From: Forficula auricularia
Lineage: Eukaryota > Arthropoda > Insecta > Dermaptera > Forficulidae
NCBI GenBank assembly: GCA_024734495.1
Contig: JALMQS010000887.1
Span: 735,115 to 799,114, forward strand
DNA length: 64,000 bases
Direction: 5' to 3'
The notes under the pieces are model-generated. The model ran no database searches. It was not told the origin of the DNA and was given only the letters and a program-made list of their open reading frames with translations. Position 1 is the first letter of the stretch. Each line of letters starts with the position of its first letter. The translations under genes and the position numbers were made by a program. Positions 30,420 through 40,669 of the stretch are shown here, in pieces.

Positions 30420-30545
30420 CTTGAGCAAGATGAGAGGTAGGTTTCAACCTTGTGAACTCTATGGCATATAGTCCTCCCTACTCTTCGGGCGGTACTTTTT
30501 TGTGAAACCTACCTTCCATCATCCTCAAGTATTATTATTAGAGAA
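30420..30545. repeat. inverted repeat with TTCGGGCGGTA loop
   Basis: Arms AACTTGAGCAAGATGAGAGG... and ...CCTTCCATCATCCTCAAGT. The loop phrase CTTGTGAACTCTATGRCATA...CTTCGGGCGGTA recurs at 30903-30945. Confidence 0.75.
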
Positions 30546-30994
30546 TTTGAAACCTTTAAAAAATGGTAAAGGGTTACCTTTATTATTAAATTACAAATTA
30601 CATAGAGAGGGAAGATTGGGCTTGAAGGTGACGAGTTTCCCTAAAAATTTTTAATCATATTTCTATTTTAACATCTTTACTAATGAAGTACTTACGCTAT
30701 TCTAAATATAATGAAATATTCCGTAGAAAATATATAATAAATGTGGTGGAGGAAAGGGGCAACTTGAACTGAGTTGGAAAAATCCCCCCTAAATATGTAA
30801 TTTTTGAGCTAAATCTCGTTAATTATTGGAATACTTCGAGAAATCTCATTTATGCTATTAAAGCGAAATTCTTTCAAATTGTGTTTTAAGTTGTTTTTAT
30901 GCTCTTGTGAACTCTATGACATATAGACTACTCTTCGGGCGGTAATTTTTTGGGAACTGCAAAATGTTAAAATATCCCCTGTGTTTTTAGTTTA

Positions 30995-31566
30995 CCATAC
31001 AGGGTATGGTCAAGTATTGTAATCGTGCATGAAAAAAGTGGTTTTTTTCCTTCTTTTTTTCGAAATATCTCAAAAACGGCTGAAACTATTTCGATTAAAA
31101 AAATTGAGCAAAACCATGGCATTTCGCTCTACAAAAAAGCTCTAATAAGTGAACATCGAAAAAATTATATTTTTCGATATAATAATTGTTTTGTCAAAAT
31201 GTATGTTAGTTAGTTAGTCTGTGCGTTACCAAATTTTTGTGGACGAGCTAGCTCAAAAACTAGTGTGAATATCAAAACCAAATTTCACACGCAGTTTTGG
31301 TCCATTGAAATTAAGAGCTGATTAGATTTTGATGTACATCGACCCAAAATTAAGGGGGGTGGAGGGGGAGGGGGGTTAAAAATGAAAAATCTAGGTTGTT
31401 TGAGCAAACTCAACCAAATTTTGTATACATAATCAGGAGTCTAAAAATGCAAAAACTAACCCGCCTCCCCCTACATGATTATAAATAATTTTATTAAATA
31501 TTAAATATAAGTGAGGGGCCAGGTTGTATGGTAAAGTCAAGTGGATGCCCACATCAGAACACGTCA
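30995..31566 (+). repeat. TACCATACAGGG family repeat, shorter copy
   Basis: From TTTACCATACAGGGTATGGT to ATCAGAACACGTC with one module missing. Confidence 0.9.
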
Positions 31567-31569
31567 GTT

Positions 31570-32900
31570 TATTTATATTGTCATATTTTATCTAATTAAA
31601 AAATAACGATGAGTTTCTAATTAAATTAGAAAATAAAGAAAAAAATTGATAGCCGCTAGCTCGTTATTTCATGTATCCGAGGTGAAACTCTTTTAGTAAA
31701 TAATCTATATCATCATTTAGAAGACTAAGCAAAACTCGATAGTAAAAAATTTATCTCAATCAGATATATAGTTTTAGTAAAGTAAAAAAAATTTTGAAAA
31801 ATTTAAGAAACTTTCCTCTGTGAACTTCTGAAGACGGGCTTCTATATGGATACACACATACTAGCCGTATCATTTCCAAGCCATTGATCTTATATCTCTT
31901 CCACTAAAAATAATCGCCCAAATATGTTTTTTTTTTGTTTTTATCAAAACTAAGAGGTAAATAATTTCAATTTTTTTTAAGTTACTCTGAATATATTATT
32001 ATAATAAATATTAGTTTTTCATCAAGATGATGAAAGTCCTTCAATGAAAAAAAATAAAATAATGAACATTTTCCCACCCTTTCCCTATCTACCCTATGTA
32101 AAAAATGTCATTTTTAATTGCAATTATTTCATGTTTGGTGTGGTAAATCTTCTTCAAATTTTAACAGTGTGTTTATTTTGACAGGTTCTTTTAACTTCCA
32201 GTCCTGAAATTCTCCTTCTTTTCACGATGTTGGGGTCAATCCTGGCTTATAGGTGTTGCACATTGCTGATGTTAACTTCCCGGATCAAAATCATTTAAAA
32301 AAAATGTGGTTTTCTCAATTTTTTGACTTTTTGATTTGATACATTTTTGGCGATTTGAATATCACATACATATAAGATTTTGCCGGATCGGGTTCACCAG
32401 TGGAAAAACTTTTTGAATATTCATTTTATAATACAAAGGTATTTATTCTTGATTAAAACCCATGTTTATTTTGTAAACAGTATATTCGCTAAGAAAATCT
32501 ATCTATTATTATTATATGTTTAATAAACAGAATAGTCCCTAAAAGATAACAATCTGGATATGAAAATGATCTTAATTTAATTTATAAGGAAATATTGAAT
32601 AAAGTGGATAGAATTAATATAATAGGTACAGATTTGTTCGAAATTTAGTAGTGTGGTCAAAAACATTATTTTTAAATGATTTTATTGAATTTTAAGGCCT
32701 TTTGCTTATATAGGCATAAATAAACAATCATGTGTTCTGATTCGATTTTAATAATCAAATTATTTTATTTATTTTAAGACTCTTCGAGTTTATTACAAAT
32801 AATTATAAATATTAAAATTACTTAAGTGGAATTTATACAAAGTTAATTACATTAGAAAATAAATTTAAAATACAAAAATATATTTTTTTAATTACTAGTG
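31570..32900. other. intergenic, no gene
   Basis: AT-rich. 32050-32180 is an inverted copy of 39168-39290 (CCAAACATGAAATAATTGCA, GAAGACGATTTACCACACC). Confidence 0.5.
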
Positions 32901-32909
32901 CATCTTAAC

Positions 32910-33242
32910 CATAGAGTAATATAGAGTGGAGGGCTCCAAAAGGAGCCAATATATTTTAGCGTATACGAGTTACAGAGCTCTCTGGCGAGTCCAGGGCCAA
33001 ACCATTGGACAATAAAATGGCGGAAACCGCTCTCTTCGGGCCAAATTTTCGTGACATTATCAAGAGTAAATAATACGCTTATAAATATATAACATAAAGG
33101 GTATGTATCTTTTATCTATGACAAAGGCTTTGAATATTCTATGATCTTTGGATAGCTCTTAAGAACTAAGAGTTTTCGCTCTGCAGTCGCTAGAGAGAGC
33201 TTTTTCTGTATACGGTAGCCTTCCACTCTATATTACTCTATG
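32910..33242. mobile_element. MITE with 8-bp duplication
   Basis: Termini CATAGAGTAATATAGAGTGG and CCACTCTATATTACTCTATG; ATCTTAAC duplicated exactly at 32902-32909 and 33243-33250. Confidence 0.92.
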
Positions 33243-33254
33243 ATCTTAACCATA

Positions 33255-33795
33255 TACCATAGTGTAAATCGAGTCTTAAAAAAGTTTTAACTTTCTCCTC
33301 CAATTCTCATTGAATAAATATTTTTAAAAAAATTCCTATAGTGAACCCGATCCTGAGAAATACTCTTCAAAAGGGTTGTTTTATTTAAATTAATATATTT
33401 ATTAGAAATAAGTTTTAATTTTATTTTTTAAATGGCTTTTATGTAGGTATAGGAGAGTTTTAAGGTTTAAAAAAAAAAGAAAAATTAAACATCAATATTA
33501 TTTTTTATATATAAAGTAAATGAATTTATTTGCAAATCAATAATATTATTTCATTTACACAGTTTACTTATTATAAATAGGTCGAAAAACACCTTAATAA
33601 AAAAATTTAAAAGAAAAATTAATTTCTTATTTTAATTAAAATAATTTTAATAATTGATTGGTGAATCGAATCCATAATTTAATTAATTTATAAGATCTTG
33701 AGAAATTGGATGAATAAATTAAAAAAGATAGAATGTTTCGTATAAAATAATATCAGACAATTGTGTTAAAGAATAAGTCGTTGAAGAAGTCTCAA
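33255..33795. other. AT-rich intergenic DNA
   Basis: Nothing recognised. Confidence 0.4.
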
Positions 33796-33796
33796 A

Positions 33797-34256
33797 TACA
33801 GGGTGTTTCAGGAGGAATAGTAAATATTCTAAGAGATGGTAGTATAGACGAATTGCAATAAAAAATGCCATATAACATGTGTCCAATTTTTATTGAGTAC
33901 AAAGATACAGCTGTTAGTATGTAACCGAATATCAGCATACTCAGTAGGTGTAAGTAAATACGTGCGGCAAGTTTACACGTTACAGTGCAGTAGACTTGGT
34001 CAACAAATCACAATGAAAACTTCAATGTAAACTAAAGTACAACTTCACATCTTGAACATCAACACTATACTGCTGACATTCGATAAATAAGGCCATAGCA
34101 ACCGGTGTACCAAGACACGAAAAGAAAATGCATTGAATTCAGCTGTATCTCTGTACTCAATAAAAATTGGACACATGTTATATGGCATTTTTTATTGCAA
34201 TTCGTCTATACTACCACCTCCCAAAATATTTACTATTCCTCCTGAAACACCCTGTA
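33797..34256. mobile_element. TACAGGGTGTTTCAGGAGG MITE
   Basis: Inverted arms of about 115 bp (AGGAATAGTAAATATTCT, GACGAATTGCAATAAAAAAT, ACATGTGTCCAATTTTTATT) with a 220-base centre; TA at both ends. Lies just downstream of SPT6. Confidence 0.93.
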
Positions 34257-34569
34257 TAGTGACGAAACAAATGTTTTATTCAATATAAAACTCTGAATTT
34301 AATATATTCATCCAATTTCCTAAGATCTTATAAATTAATATTAATAATATATAGCAAACTTATAATGTATCTATACAAATATGTCTATTTATTTCTATAT
34401 TTAATAGTCATATAAATAAAAATTAAATAATAAAAAAATTGCAAATCAATTATAAAACCATTCAAGATGAATTATTAATAAAAATATTAAATATAATCAA
34501 AGAGATTATTGGGAAAAAATATATTGTCTAGTTGCAAGGGAAAGAGGAGAGAAATCGAGCATAATAGTT
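34257..34569 (-). other. 3' flank of SPT6
   Basis: Very AT-rich stretch downstream of the stop codon, presumably including the 3' UTR. Several AATAAA-like hexamers occur on the minus strand, so I cannot choose a cleavage site. Confidence 0.35.
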
Positions 34570-35133
34570 TCAGTTTTCGTCGTAGAGTGGGGTTGCGTCT
34601 CCGCCGAGGGAACTCTCGACCATTGAATGGGGGCTGGTGTTGGTACGGGGTGTGGACCGGACACTGTCTCTTCCGGAGGGGATGCGGGGCGATTTGCCCA
34701 TGCCCAGGGGTGGTCCGTTGCGGCTATACGAATGCCGTCCCCCGCCACTGCTGCTGCCCACACTCCGCGGAGTGCTTCTTCCGTCAGAGTCACGTGGGGT
34801 TGTCCGGATATCCGGTTGATGTCGGTCCCGGCTTTTCGCCTTCTTCGCCCATTCTTCAGCAGCCTTCTTCCAGTCGGTGGGCTCTGCATGGGCTGGTGCG
34901 CGCGGTTGCGAAGAATGATGACCACTCGGGCGGTGGGACGGGGTTCGGTGCGTGGGCGTCATACCCGGGTGCAGGAATTGACCCCGTTGAGCAGCAGCGG
35001 CTGCAGCTGCGGCGGCCGCTGCAGCTGCGTTGGCAGAATGCGAGGGCGTTTGACCACCGTATCGAGGGGTTTGGGTTGTGTGTGGGGTATGATACGGGGT
35101 CATGAATGGAGTCTGGCCAGACGGAGTGTAAGG
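34570..35133 (-). CDS. Spt6: SPT6 last coding exon (TP-rich tail)
   Basis: Acceptor TTGTTTTGCAG; opens PYTPSGQTPFMTPYHTP. An uninterrupted Ala run of about 14 residues sits near the middle. Strikingly GC-rich within AT-rich DNA. Confidence 0.93.
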   Translation of the reverse strand, partial: PYTPSGQTPFMTPYHTPHTTQTPRYGGQTPSHSANAAAAAAAAAAAAAQRGQFLHPGMTPTHRTPSHRPSGHHSSQPRAPAHAEPTDWKKAAEEWAKKAKSRDRHQPDIRTTPRDSDGRSTPRSVGSSSGGGRHSYSRNGPPLGMGKSPRIPSGRDSVRSTPRTNTSPHSMVESSLGGDATPLYDEN

Positions 35134-36450
35134 CTGCAAAACAAACAGACATTCAATTAATATATATGTAATAGAAAGCGTGACAAATATGAATAAATAA
35201 TTATTAAATTATATTATTATTGTTCAGTTCCATAATCAGTATTAGATATAAATTAGAGAAAAAAAGGGAACAATTAAACACCGTGTTAAATCATATGACC
35301 AATCACAACTTTTATTTTAAAACAATTTGTCATTCAATTTTTTTCTTGCCAATTAGAATATATATTAGGGTGGTCCTTATTTTGGTTATTTTTGAATTTT
35401 TACGCGGACAAGGGCTCATATGGTTAAAAAAAATATCCCCCAAGTTTCAAGTTTTTATCTCAATTATAACCTGTACCCTCAGCGATGTAAGTTTCTTATC
35501 TAAATAACATGGGGTTTTTGGCATTAAAATATCAATTTTTTATTCCGGCCAAAGTAATGGTTCAAAAATTTGAAACTCTGTAGACTTTAACCTTATAATA
35601 CTAGCTATCCATCAGAATTATTACAGATTTTTAGCTATTATAATTTTGGAGTTAAAGCTAAATAAAATACCGCTATAACTTAGTGCTACTAAGTTATTGA
35701 CTCCAAAATAATTATAATAGCTAAAAATCTGTAAAAATTCTGAGAGATAACTACTATTATAAGGATAAAGTCTACAGTTTCAAATTTTTTGAACCATTTG
35801 GCTGGAATAAAAAAATTGATCTTTCAATGGCAAAAGCCTAATGTATTTAGATGAGAAACTTAGATCGGCTACTGGGGGCACAGGTTATAATTAAGATAGA
35901 GACTTGAAACTTAGGGATATTTTTTTTTTTTTATTTATTTAGAACCATATGAGCCCCTGTCCGCGTAAATATTCGAAAATATCCAAAATAAGGACCACCC
36001 TAATATATATTGTGATTTTCGCCAATAGTAGAAGTTAAAGAATTGATAATATTGACTTACCGTGTTGGGATAAACCGCTCCAGCAGCGTATGCAGCTTGT
36101 CCTGGTGTATGTGGATAATGAGGCGTTTGGTTTGCCACTTGGGACAAAGAATGAAGCATGTGATTTGGTAAATTTTGAGCAACTCTTTGAATAGTCTCCG
36201 GATTCATATTGGCCAAATTGATACTAGGTGTTTGGACATGGAAAGGAGTTCGCGCGGCCGCTTGGTTTCTTGGAGTGCTTGGTGTTCCCGGCACCGGATC
36301 TCTAAAATGCTCTTTAAACCATCGGAATAGTGAGCCGAGCGAATCAAACATCTGTTGCCGAAATCGAAAGCCTTCAGGTGTTACAGAGATATATTCATGT
36401 CGACAGCGAGTACGAGGTAAATAAGAGAGCATGAATTTCCCTGGGTAGTT
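34570..36450 (-). CDS. Spt6: SPT6 transcription elongation factor, C-terminal two exons
   Basis: Two exons (36450-36061 and 35133-34570) join in phase 0 and end at a stop at 34570. The first encodes the end of the C-terminal SH2 domain (NYPGKFMLSYLPRTRC, EYISVTPEGFRFRQQMF, LFRWFKEHF, then DPVPGTP) and a Thr/Pro-rich segment. The second encodes the TP-rich tail with TPFMTPYHTPHTTQTP, an Ala run, the conserved TDWKKAAEEW block and the terminal SLGGDATPLYDEN. SPT6 is a histone chaperone travelling with RNA polymerase II; its SH2 pair binds the phosphorylated Rpb1 linker. The 5' two-thirds of SPT6 lie on the opposite strand beyond the gap. No SH2 or S1 exon is present in 36451-39694. Confidence 0.93.
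35366..36002. mobile_element. complete foldback element in the last SPT6 intron
   Basis: Arms TAGGGTGGTCCTTATTTTGG... and ...AATAAGGACCACCCTA meet near 35690; the whole 637 bp is one imperfect palindrome. Same family as 1-803. Confidence 0.93.
36061..36450 (-). CDS. Spt6: SPT6 penultimate coding exon (C-terminal SH2)
   Basis: Acceptor TTATTTCTAG, donor ACG/GTAAGT, 130 codons, phase 0 to 0. SH2 end followed by NLANMNPETIQRVAQNLP. Confidence 0.92.
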
Positions 36451-36608
36451 CTAGAAATAAAAAAATAGATGAATTAAATTAATAAATAAATGGAACAAAT
36501 TATAATTAAATAAATTAAAAGGCTATTTGAGTTATATTATTTATAAGAATAAATCAAAGAAGTGTCCTCATAGCTTCTGCCTTTACTGGCAATTTAATAG
36601 AATACACG

Positions 36609-36978
36609 TATTTTTTTTATTTATTTTTTTTTTTTTATTGATATTGATGTGAGGAGATACACCAGAAGGTGGATCCCCTAAAGGCCTGTATAGGATGGCC
36701 CCTCCATCGTTAAAAGAACAGAGTAGAAGGAAAGAAGCCGGGATCACAAGCCAAATCTCAGAAAGTTAGACACAATCCAATTTACTAAGTTTTTTTAAGG
36801 GCTTCGAACGGTGGTAAATTCTCTGTGCGATAAATTAGGTTAAATTTATCTCCAACTTAATTTTTCTTTCCAGACCCTATACTTACAGAAAAAATGTCTG
36901 GGTATAGCCGGGAATCGAACCCGTGATCTCCGGGTTGCCAGTCAGACATGCTGACCACTACACCAGGGAGGCGGTCAG
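36609..36978 (-). mobile_element. tRNA-derived SINE with LINE-like tail
   Basis: Minus strand: A box TGGTGTAGTGG (36965-36955), B box GGTTCGATTCCCGGC (36921-36907), body, then CGATGGAGGGGCCATCC and CAGGCCTTTAGGGG shared with the 3' end of the LINE at 46985, and a poly-A-like end. Not a functional tRNA: its 5' and 3' ends do not pair. Confidence 0.88.
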
Positions 36979-37186
36979 TATGTGTATATATTTCTGTTAA
37001 TAAATATATTTAACAGTGCATAATATGGTTTTTAACAAAGCCTTCTATTAAATTATTCAACCACCAAAGCTTTAATCAATTGACTGGCAATGATATATGA
37101 ATAATGTTCAGGTATATAGCCATTGTATTTCTAGCGAAAATCAAGTTTTAAATTTAGTTATAAATGAAGTTGAAATGCTAAATATG

Positions 37187-37662
37187 TACAGTGGGTGGCC
37201 AAATTATTATACTCAAATGATTTTTATCAAGCAAATTTATTTTACTCAAATTTTCAAAAATCTAGTAGTAATCTACTGTAATAGCCCTTTTGGACTGCCC
37301 TGGCAACTCAACCCGATCGAAAAAAAGAAATTTGCTGAGATAAAATAATTACAAACAAAAGGGACTTGATAGAAAATATTATTAAAGCATGGCACAATAC
37401 AGCTGCACTTCAAGAAATAGCCAAAAAGTGCATTGCCAACATGCCAAAGCGAATACAAAATGTGATTGCTCGAAAGGGAGGATTCACTAAATAGTGAAAT
37501 TGTATTTGGATTATTGAATTTGTATTGTCCTAAGCTAATAAACCTATAAAGATAACAATTGAAACGTTATTATGAATTTAATTAATAGTAAGATAAACCC
37601 TTAAAAATCTATGAAAGATATAATTTTTTCAAATGAGTATAATAATTTGGCCACCCACTGTA
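37187..37662 (+). mobile_element. Tc1/mariner-type element with transposase remnant
   Basis: Termini TACAGTGGGTGGCCAAATTA and TAATTTGGCCACCCACTGTA, TA at both ends. Plus-strand 37290-37490 keeps LNPIEKKKFAEIK and later AKKCIANMPKRIQNVI, the C-terminal end of a DDE transposase. Confidence 0.92.
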
Positions 37663-38170
37663 TATTTTTATTAATGAAATTGATTATGAATACTAATTTA
37701 TATTTATTATTTGAATGTTTGCCAAGGAAAAATCACAAGAGGTTGTCTACTAGATTCAAGTTGGAATAAATAATTCTAATTACATGTTAGAAAGATTGTG
37801 ATTAACGCTACGGAAATCAAACATGGGCTAAATTTCGTACATTATAAAAAAAAAACTATTATACAAATTATAATATCCCATATGAAGGCCATGAATTTTC
37901 ATCTTATGTATAATGAAAATCTTTATTGAAGGTAAAATTTTAGATTTTGTTATATTATATGTTATGTATTGGTAAAAGATTAAACTATTTTTAAGCAAAA
38001 CTAATATTCTAGCACCCAACAAGTAGCGGGGCATATCAATTTATGGTGATTTACTATTATTTATAGTCTGTATTTTGAGGTAAGTGCAAATGTCTTCTTT
38101 ACTTTATATAAATAAAGAGTTGCTCTTTAATCTAAGTGGCCGGGTTTTTCTAGAATAATAGAAATTAACA
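37663..38170. other. AT-rich, no gene
   Basis: Nothing recognised. Confidence 0.4.
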
Positions 38171-38174
38171 ATAA

Positions 38175-39042
38175 TTTATTTTAAATTGAAAGTTTTTTTG
38201 CCGAGGGTAGCAGAATTTTTATATATTGAAGAAGACAATAAAAGAGTGTGTCTTCTGCTGGATTCTCCGTTATAAATAAATAAAATATATAATTCCAGCA
38301 GAAGACACACTCTTTTATTGTCTCCTTCAATAATTTATATTTGACTAAATAAAATTTATGTAGACTTGTTTTTTATCCCTGCATCTATATAGCTCTAGAA
38401 AGATTGATCTTTCCATCGGCTTTTCTTAAAATAGATTCTCAATTCCTTCTTTGATCATATCATAATTGTGTATCGTGAAAAGAGAAATTAAAAAACAATC
38501 AAAGATATTGTTAGATATGTTTAATATTAAATGTCATAAGGACAACAGCTCAAGCCTATTTTTTAATTTATTTTTTCATAAGTAAATTATTATTGAGTAA
38601 ATGCTTCCAGTGAGGATGAATTTTGAAAGGTTTTTCGAAATGCAAAAAGACTTACAATTTTTCAATTATAATTATACTGTTATAGTCTTGATAATGTACA
38701 ACCGTATTAGGATGAGAATTATTGTATTATTGTTGATAGCTTTTATTATCTGCTTCATTTGATTATTTAGCAAATCTATTTTTGAAGGAGACAATAAAAG
38801 AGTGTGTCTTCTGCTGGAGTTATAAATTTTATTTATTTATAACGAGACTATAGTTTCGAGGGCTTTGCCCTCTTCATCAGTCTATTACAATGGATTCACA
38901 GGAATTAATTTATGAATGTACTATAGTCTCGTTATAAATAAATAAAATTTATAATTCCAGCAGAAGACACACTCTTTTATTGTCTCTTTCAATATATAAA
39001 AATTCTGCTACTCTCGGCAAAAAAACTTTCAATTTAAATCTA
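38175..39042. mobile_element. nested foldback elements
   Basis: Outer arms (GCCGAGGGTAGCAGAATTTT and its inverse at 38990-39015) enclose two foldback units whose arms read GACAATAAAAGAGTGTGTCT. The second unit has a hammerhead-like core at 38844-38880. Confidence 0.88.
38844..38880 (-). other. hammerhead-like core
   Basis: Minus strand: CTGATGA, extra A, stem GAGGGC/GCCCTC with AAA loop, then GAAAC-TATA-GTCTC. Same 3' half as the plus-strand example at 16742. Confidence 0.4.
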
Positions 39043-39167
39043 TTTTTAATACATTTTTAGAGATGAATGGGGTAAGGAAATTCATAAATTAGTCTAATTA
39101 AGATAGTTCTTTCACAAATGCAAAAATTCAAGAAGTATTCGAATCTTGGAATATAAGTCATTAAAAG

Positions 39168-39694
39168 CATAATAAACACACTGTTAAAATTTGAAGACGA
39201 TTTACCACACCAAACATGAAATAATTGCAATTAAAAATGAAATTTTTTACATATGGTAGATTGGGAAAGGGTGGGAAAATGATCATTATTTTATACGAGC
39301 TTTTCGTGCGTGCCTTCGGCACGCCCTCGAAGCTCGGCCCTCTGGGCTGGTGCCCTGGCGGGCAGCGTCTCGGTCCAAAAATTTTATTCCTCTTAAAAAA
39401 CCACACTCCAAATGTATACCTGTGAACTCCAGAAAATACATAGTCTCTTAAAAGTTTCGCCTCATTTTCGTCCTGACACAGCTACAGAAATGAGGCTCTA
39501 GGTATGAATCTGGAAGTATTTTTTTTTCTATAATCTACAGCATTGTAATATTTTTTGTGTGGAAATAGATTTATTTAAATAATTAGGATCGTGTGAGGAG
39601 GAGAATTATATTAAATCATTTTTTTTTAAATTTGGGATCGATAATCGATATTTAAGGCTCCAAATATTTAAAAGAGATCAGGTGTTGTTTGTAT
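39168..39694. repeat. dispersed repeat at the contig edge
   Basis: 39296-39694 matches 17490-17710 plus 19148-19310 without the LINE between them. The contig ends in the middle of it. Confidence 0.88.
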
Positions 39695-39794
39695 NNNNNN
39701 NNNNNNNNNNNNNNNNNNNNNNNNNNNNNNNNNNNNNNNNNNNNNNNNNNNNNNNNNNNNNNNNNNNNNNNNNNNNNNNNNNNNNNNNNNNNNN
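39695..39794. other. assembly gap, exactly 100 N
   Basis: A round 100-N run, the usual placeholder for a scaffold join of unknown size. The left contig ends inside a dispersed repeat; the right contig begins inside an open reading frame. Confidence 0.97.
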
Positions 39795-39971
39795 CCCCAC
39801 ACCGACCAGCCTGCTACTAGTCCTACCGATGCCCCCCACACCCGCCCCACACTCAACCCCTACCTACGATTGTTTTACATCAAAAAAAAGCCCATACAAC
39901 CTACTAAGTTTATACACATTGTCCCTAGCACAGACCGCATCCGGACAGACGCTCCCCTCCTCCCACCCTGA
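39795..39971 (+). CDS. C-terminal fragment of an unrecognised ORF cut by the gap
   Basis: Open from the gap edge to a stop at 39969-39971. Reads a Pro/Thr-rich linker and then NPYLRLFYIKKKPIQPTKF and DRIRTDAPLLPP. GC-rich and Pro/Thr-rich, unlike neighbouring host DNA. I do not recognise the family. It converges with the next ORF, about 10 bases away. A second frame is also open nearby, so the call is tentative. Confidence 0.3.
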   Translation, partial: PHTDQPATSPTDAPHTRPTLNPYLRLFYIKKKPIQPTKFIHIVPSTDRIRTDAPLLPP

Positions 39972-39981
39972 CCCGTGAAAC

Positions 39982-40394
39982 TCACACGGAGGAAGAATCG
40001 TCAACTAGTTTGACTTTCTGTAACCCCAGCCCCGGATTATAGTCCTCAACGGTGAAATTTAACAGATAGATATGCTCCTCTTAAAAATTTCTTTTTCAAA
40101 TCGCCCTTCACCACTACTTGATCGCCCTCCTTCACATGTTTGAGAAAACATATGCAAAGTGATCGGGTCGAATCCCCCGCCCAGCTTGTCCCATGGTATA
40201 CAATGATGTTCGGCTTCTAGATATCTGACCGCTCTCTGGTCAGCCATCGATAGTTTATCCCGTGTACAAGGTGGGTCGAACAGGTACTCAAAGTGCTCTC
40301 CCTGAACTAGAATTGAAAATTCTTTTACAACGAACCTTCCCCCAACACGGTACCCTTGCACATCGGCAAATAGCGTTCTAGTCAATTCAGACAT
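39982..40394 (-). pseudogene. small unrecognised protein gene with two frame breaks, virus-like or mobile-element type
   Basis: Starts at ATG 40394 with MSELTRTLFADVQGYRVGG, VKEFSILVQGEHFEYLF, then AEHHCIPWDK. The first frame stops at 40059, but similarity-like composition continues in other frames: VKEGDQVVVKGDLKKKFL from about 40135, then VEDYNPGLGLQKVKLVDD to a stop at 39982. So the gene carries two apparent frame changes, near 40139 and 40080. The pattern DVQG(F/Y)...KEF...HH resembles uncharacterised arthropod proteins that I associate from memory with mobile or virus-like elements; this is unverified. The frame breaks may be decay or base errors near a contig end. It has its own TATA promoter. 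Confidence 0.4.
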
Positions 40395-40408
40395 ACTTAC
40401 CTATCTGA

Positions 40409-40443
<35 letters not shown>
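40409..40443. repeat. (TAG)n microsatellite in the minus-strand leader
   Basis: About twelve perfect TAG units between the predicted minus-strand start site and its ATG. Confidence 0.95.
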
Positions 40444-40511
40444 CTAGTAAGCACAAGGTGACTTGTTGAGTATCTAAGCTGATATGGTGATGATTGAATC
40501 AAATCCCTGGT

Positions 40512-40521
40512 CTTTTATACC
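40512..40521 (-). promoter_or_regulatory. TATA box of the minus-strand ORF
   Basis: GGTATAAAAG on the minus strand. About 35-40 bases downstream is ATATCAGC, an initiator-like site. The leader then runs through a (TAG)n array to GATAGGTAAGT just before the ATG. Confidence 0.5.
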
Positions 40522-40596
40522 CTAGAAGGTAAAAGTCGTTTAGGGGGAATGGGAAAACAAAAGTTGTCCGAGGACAAGGAGAAGGACAGACTCTTT

Positions 40597-40606
40597 TATA
40601 TAAAAG
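40597..40606 (+). promoter_or_regulatory. TATA box of the plus-strand ORF
   Basis: TATATAAAAG on the plus strand, diverging from the minus-strand TATA box about 80 bases away. The predicted start near 40630 gives a leader of about 100 bases to the ATG at 40730. Confidence 0.5.
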
Positions 40607-40669
40607 AACCTAACCGAATCAACTTCCCAGACAAACCTTACAAGATCGCTGTCGTCAGCAACAACATCA

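Noticed and set aside
34509..35160. Long open frames on both strands over the SPT6 tail
   Set aside because: They are shadows of the GC-rich, repetitive SPT6 exon; only the minus frame 35133-34570 matches the family.
36905..36975. tRNA gene on the minus strand
   Set aside because: A and B boxes are good, but the acceptor ends do not pair and a SINE body and tail follow.
37273..37458. 61-codon minus-strand ORF
   Set aside because: It is antisense to the transposase remnant inside the Tc1/mariner-type element.
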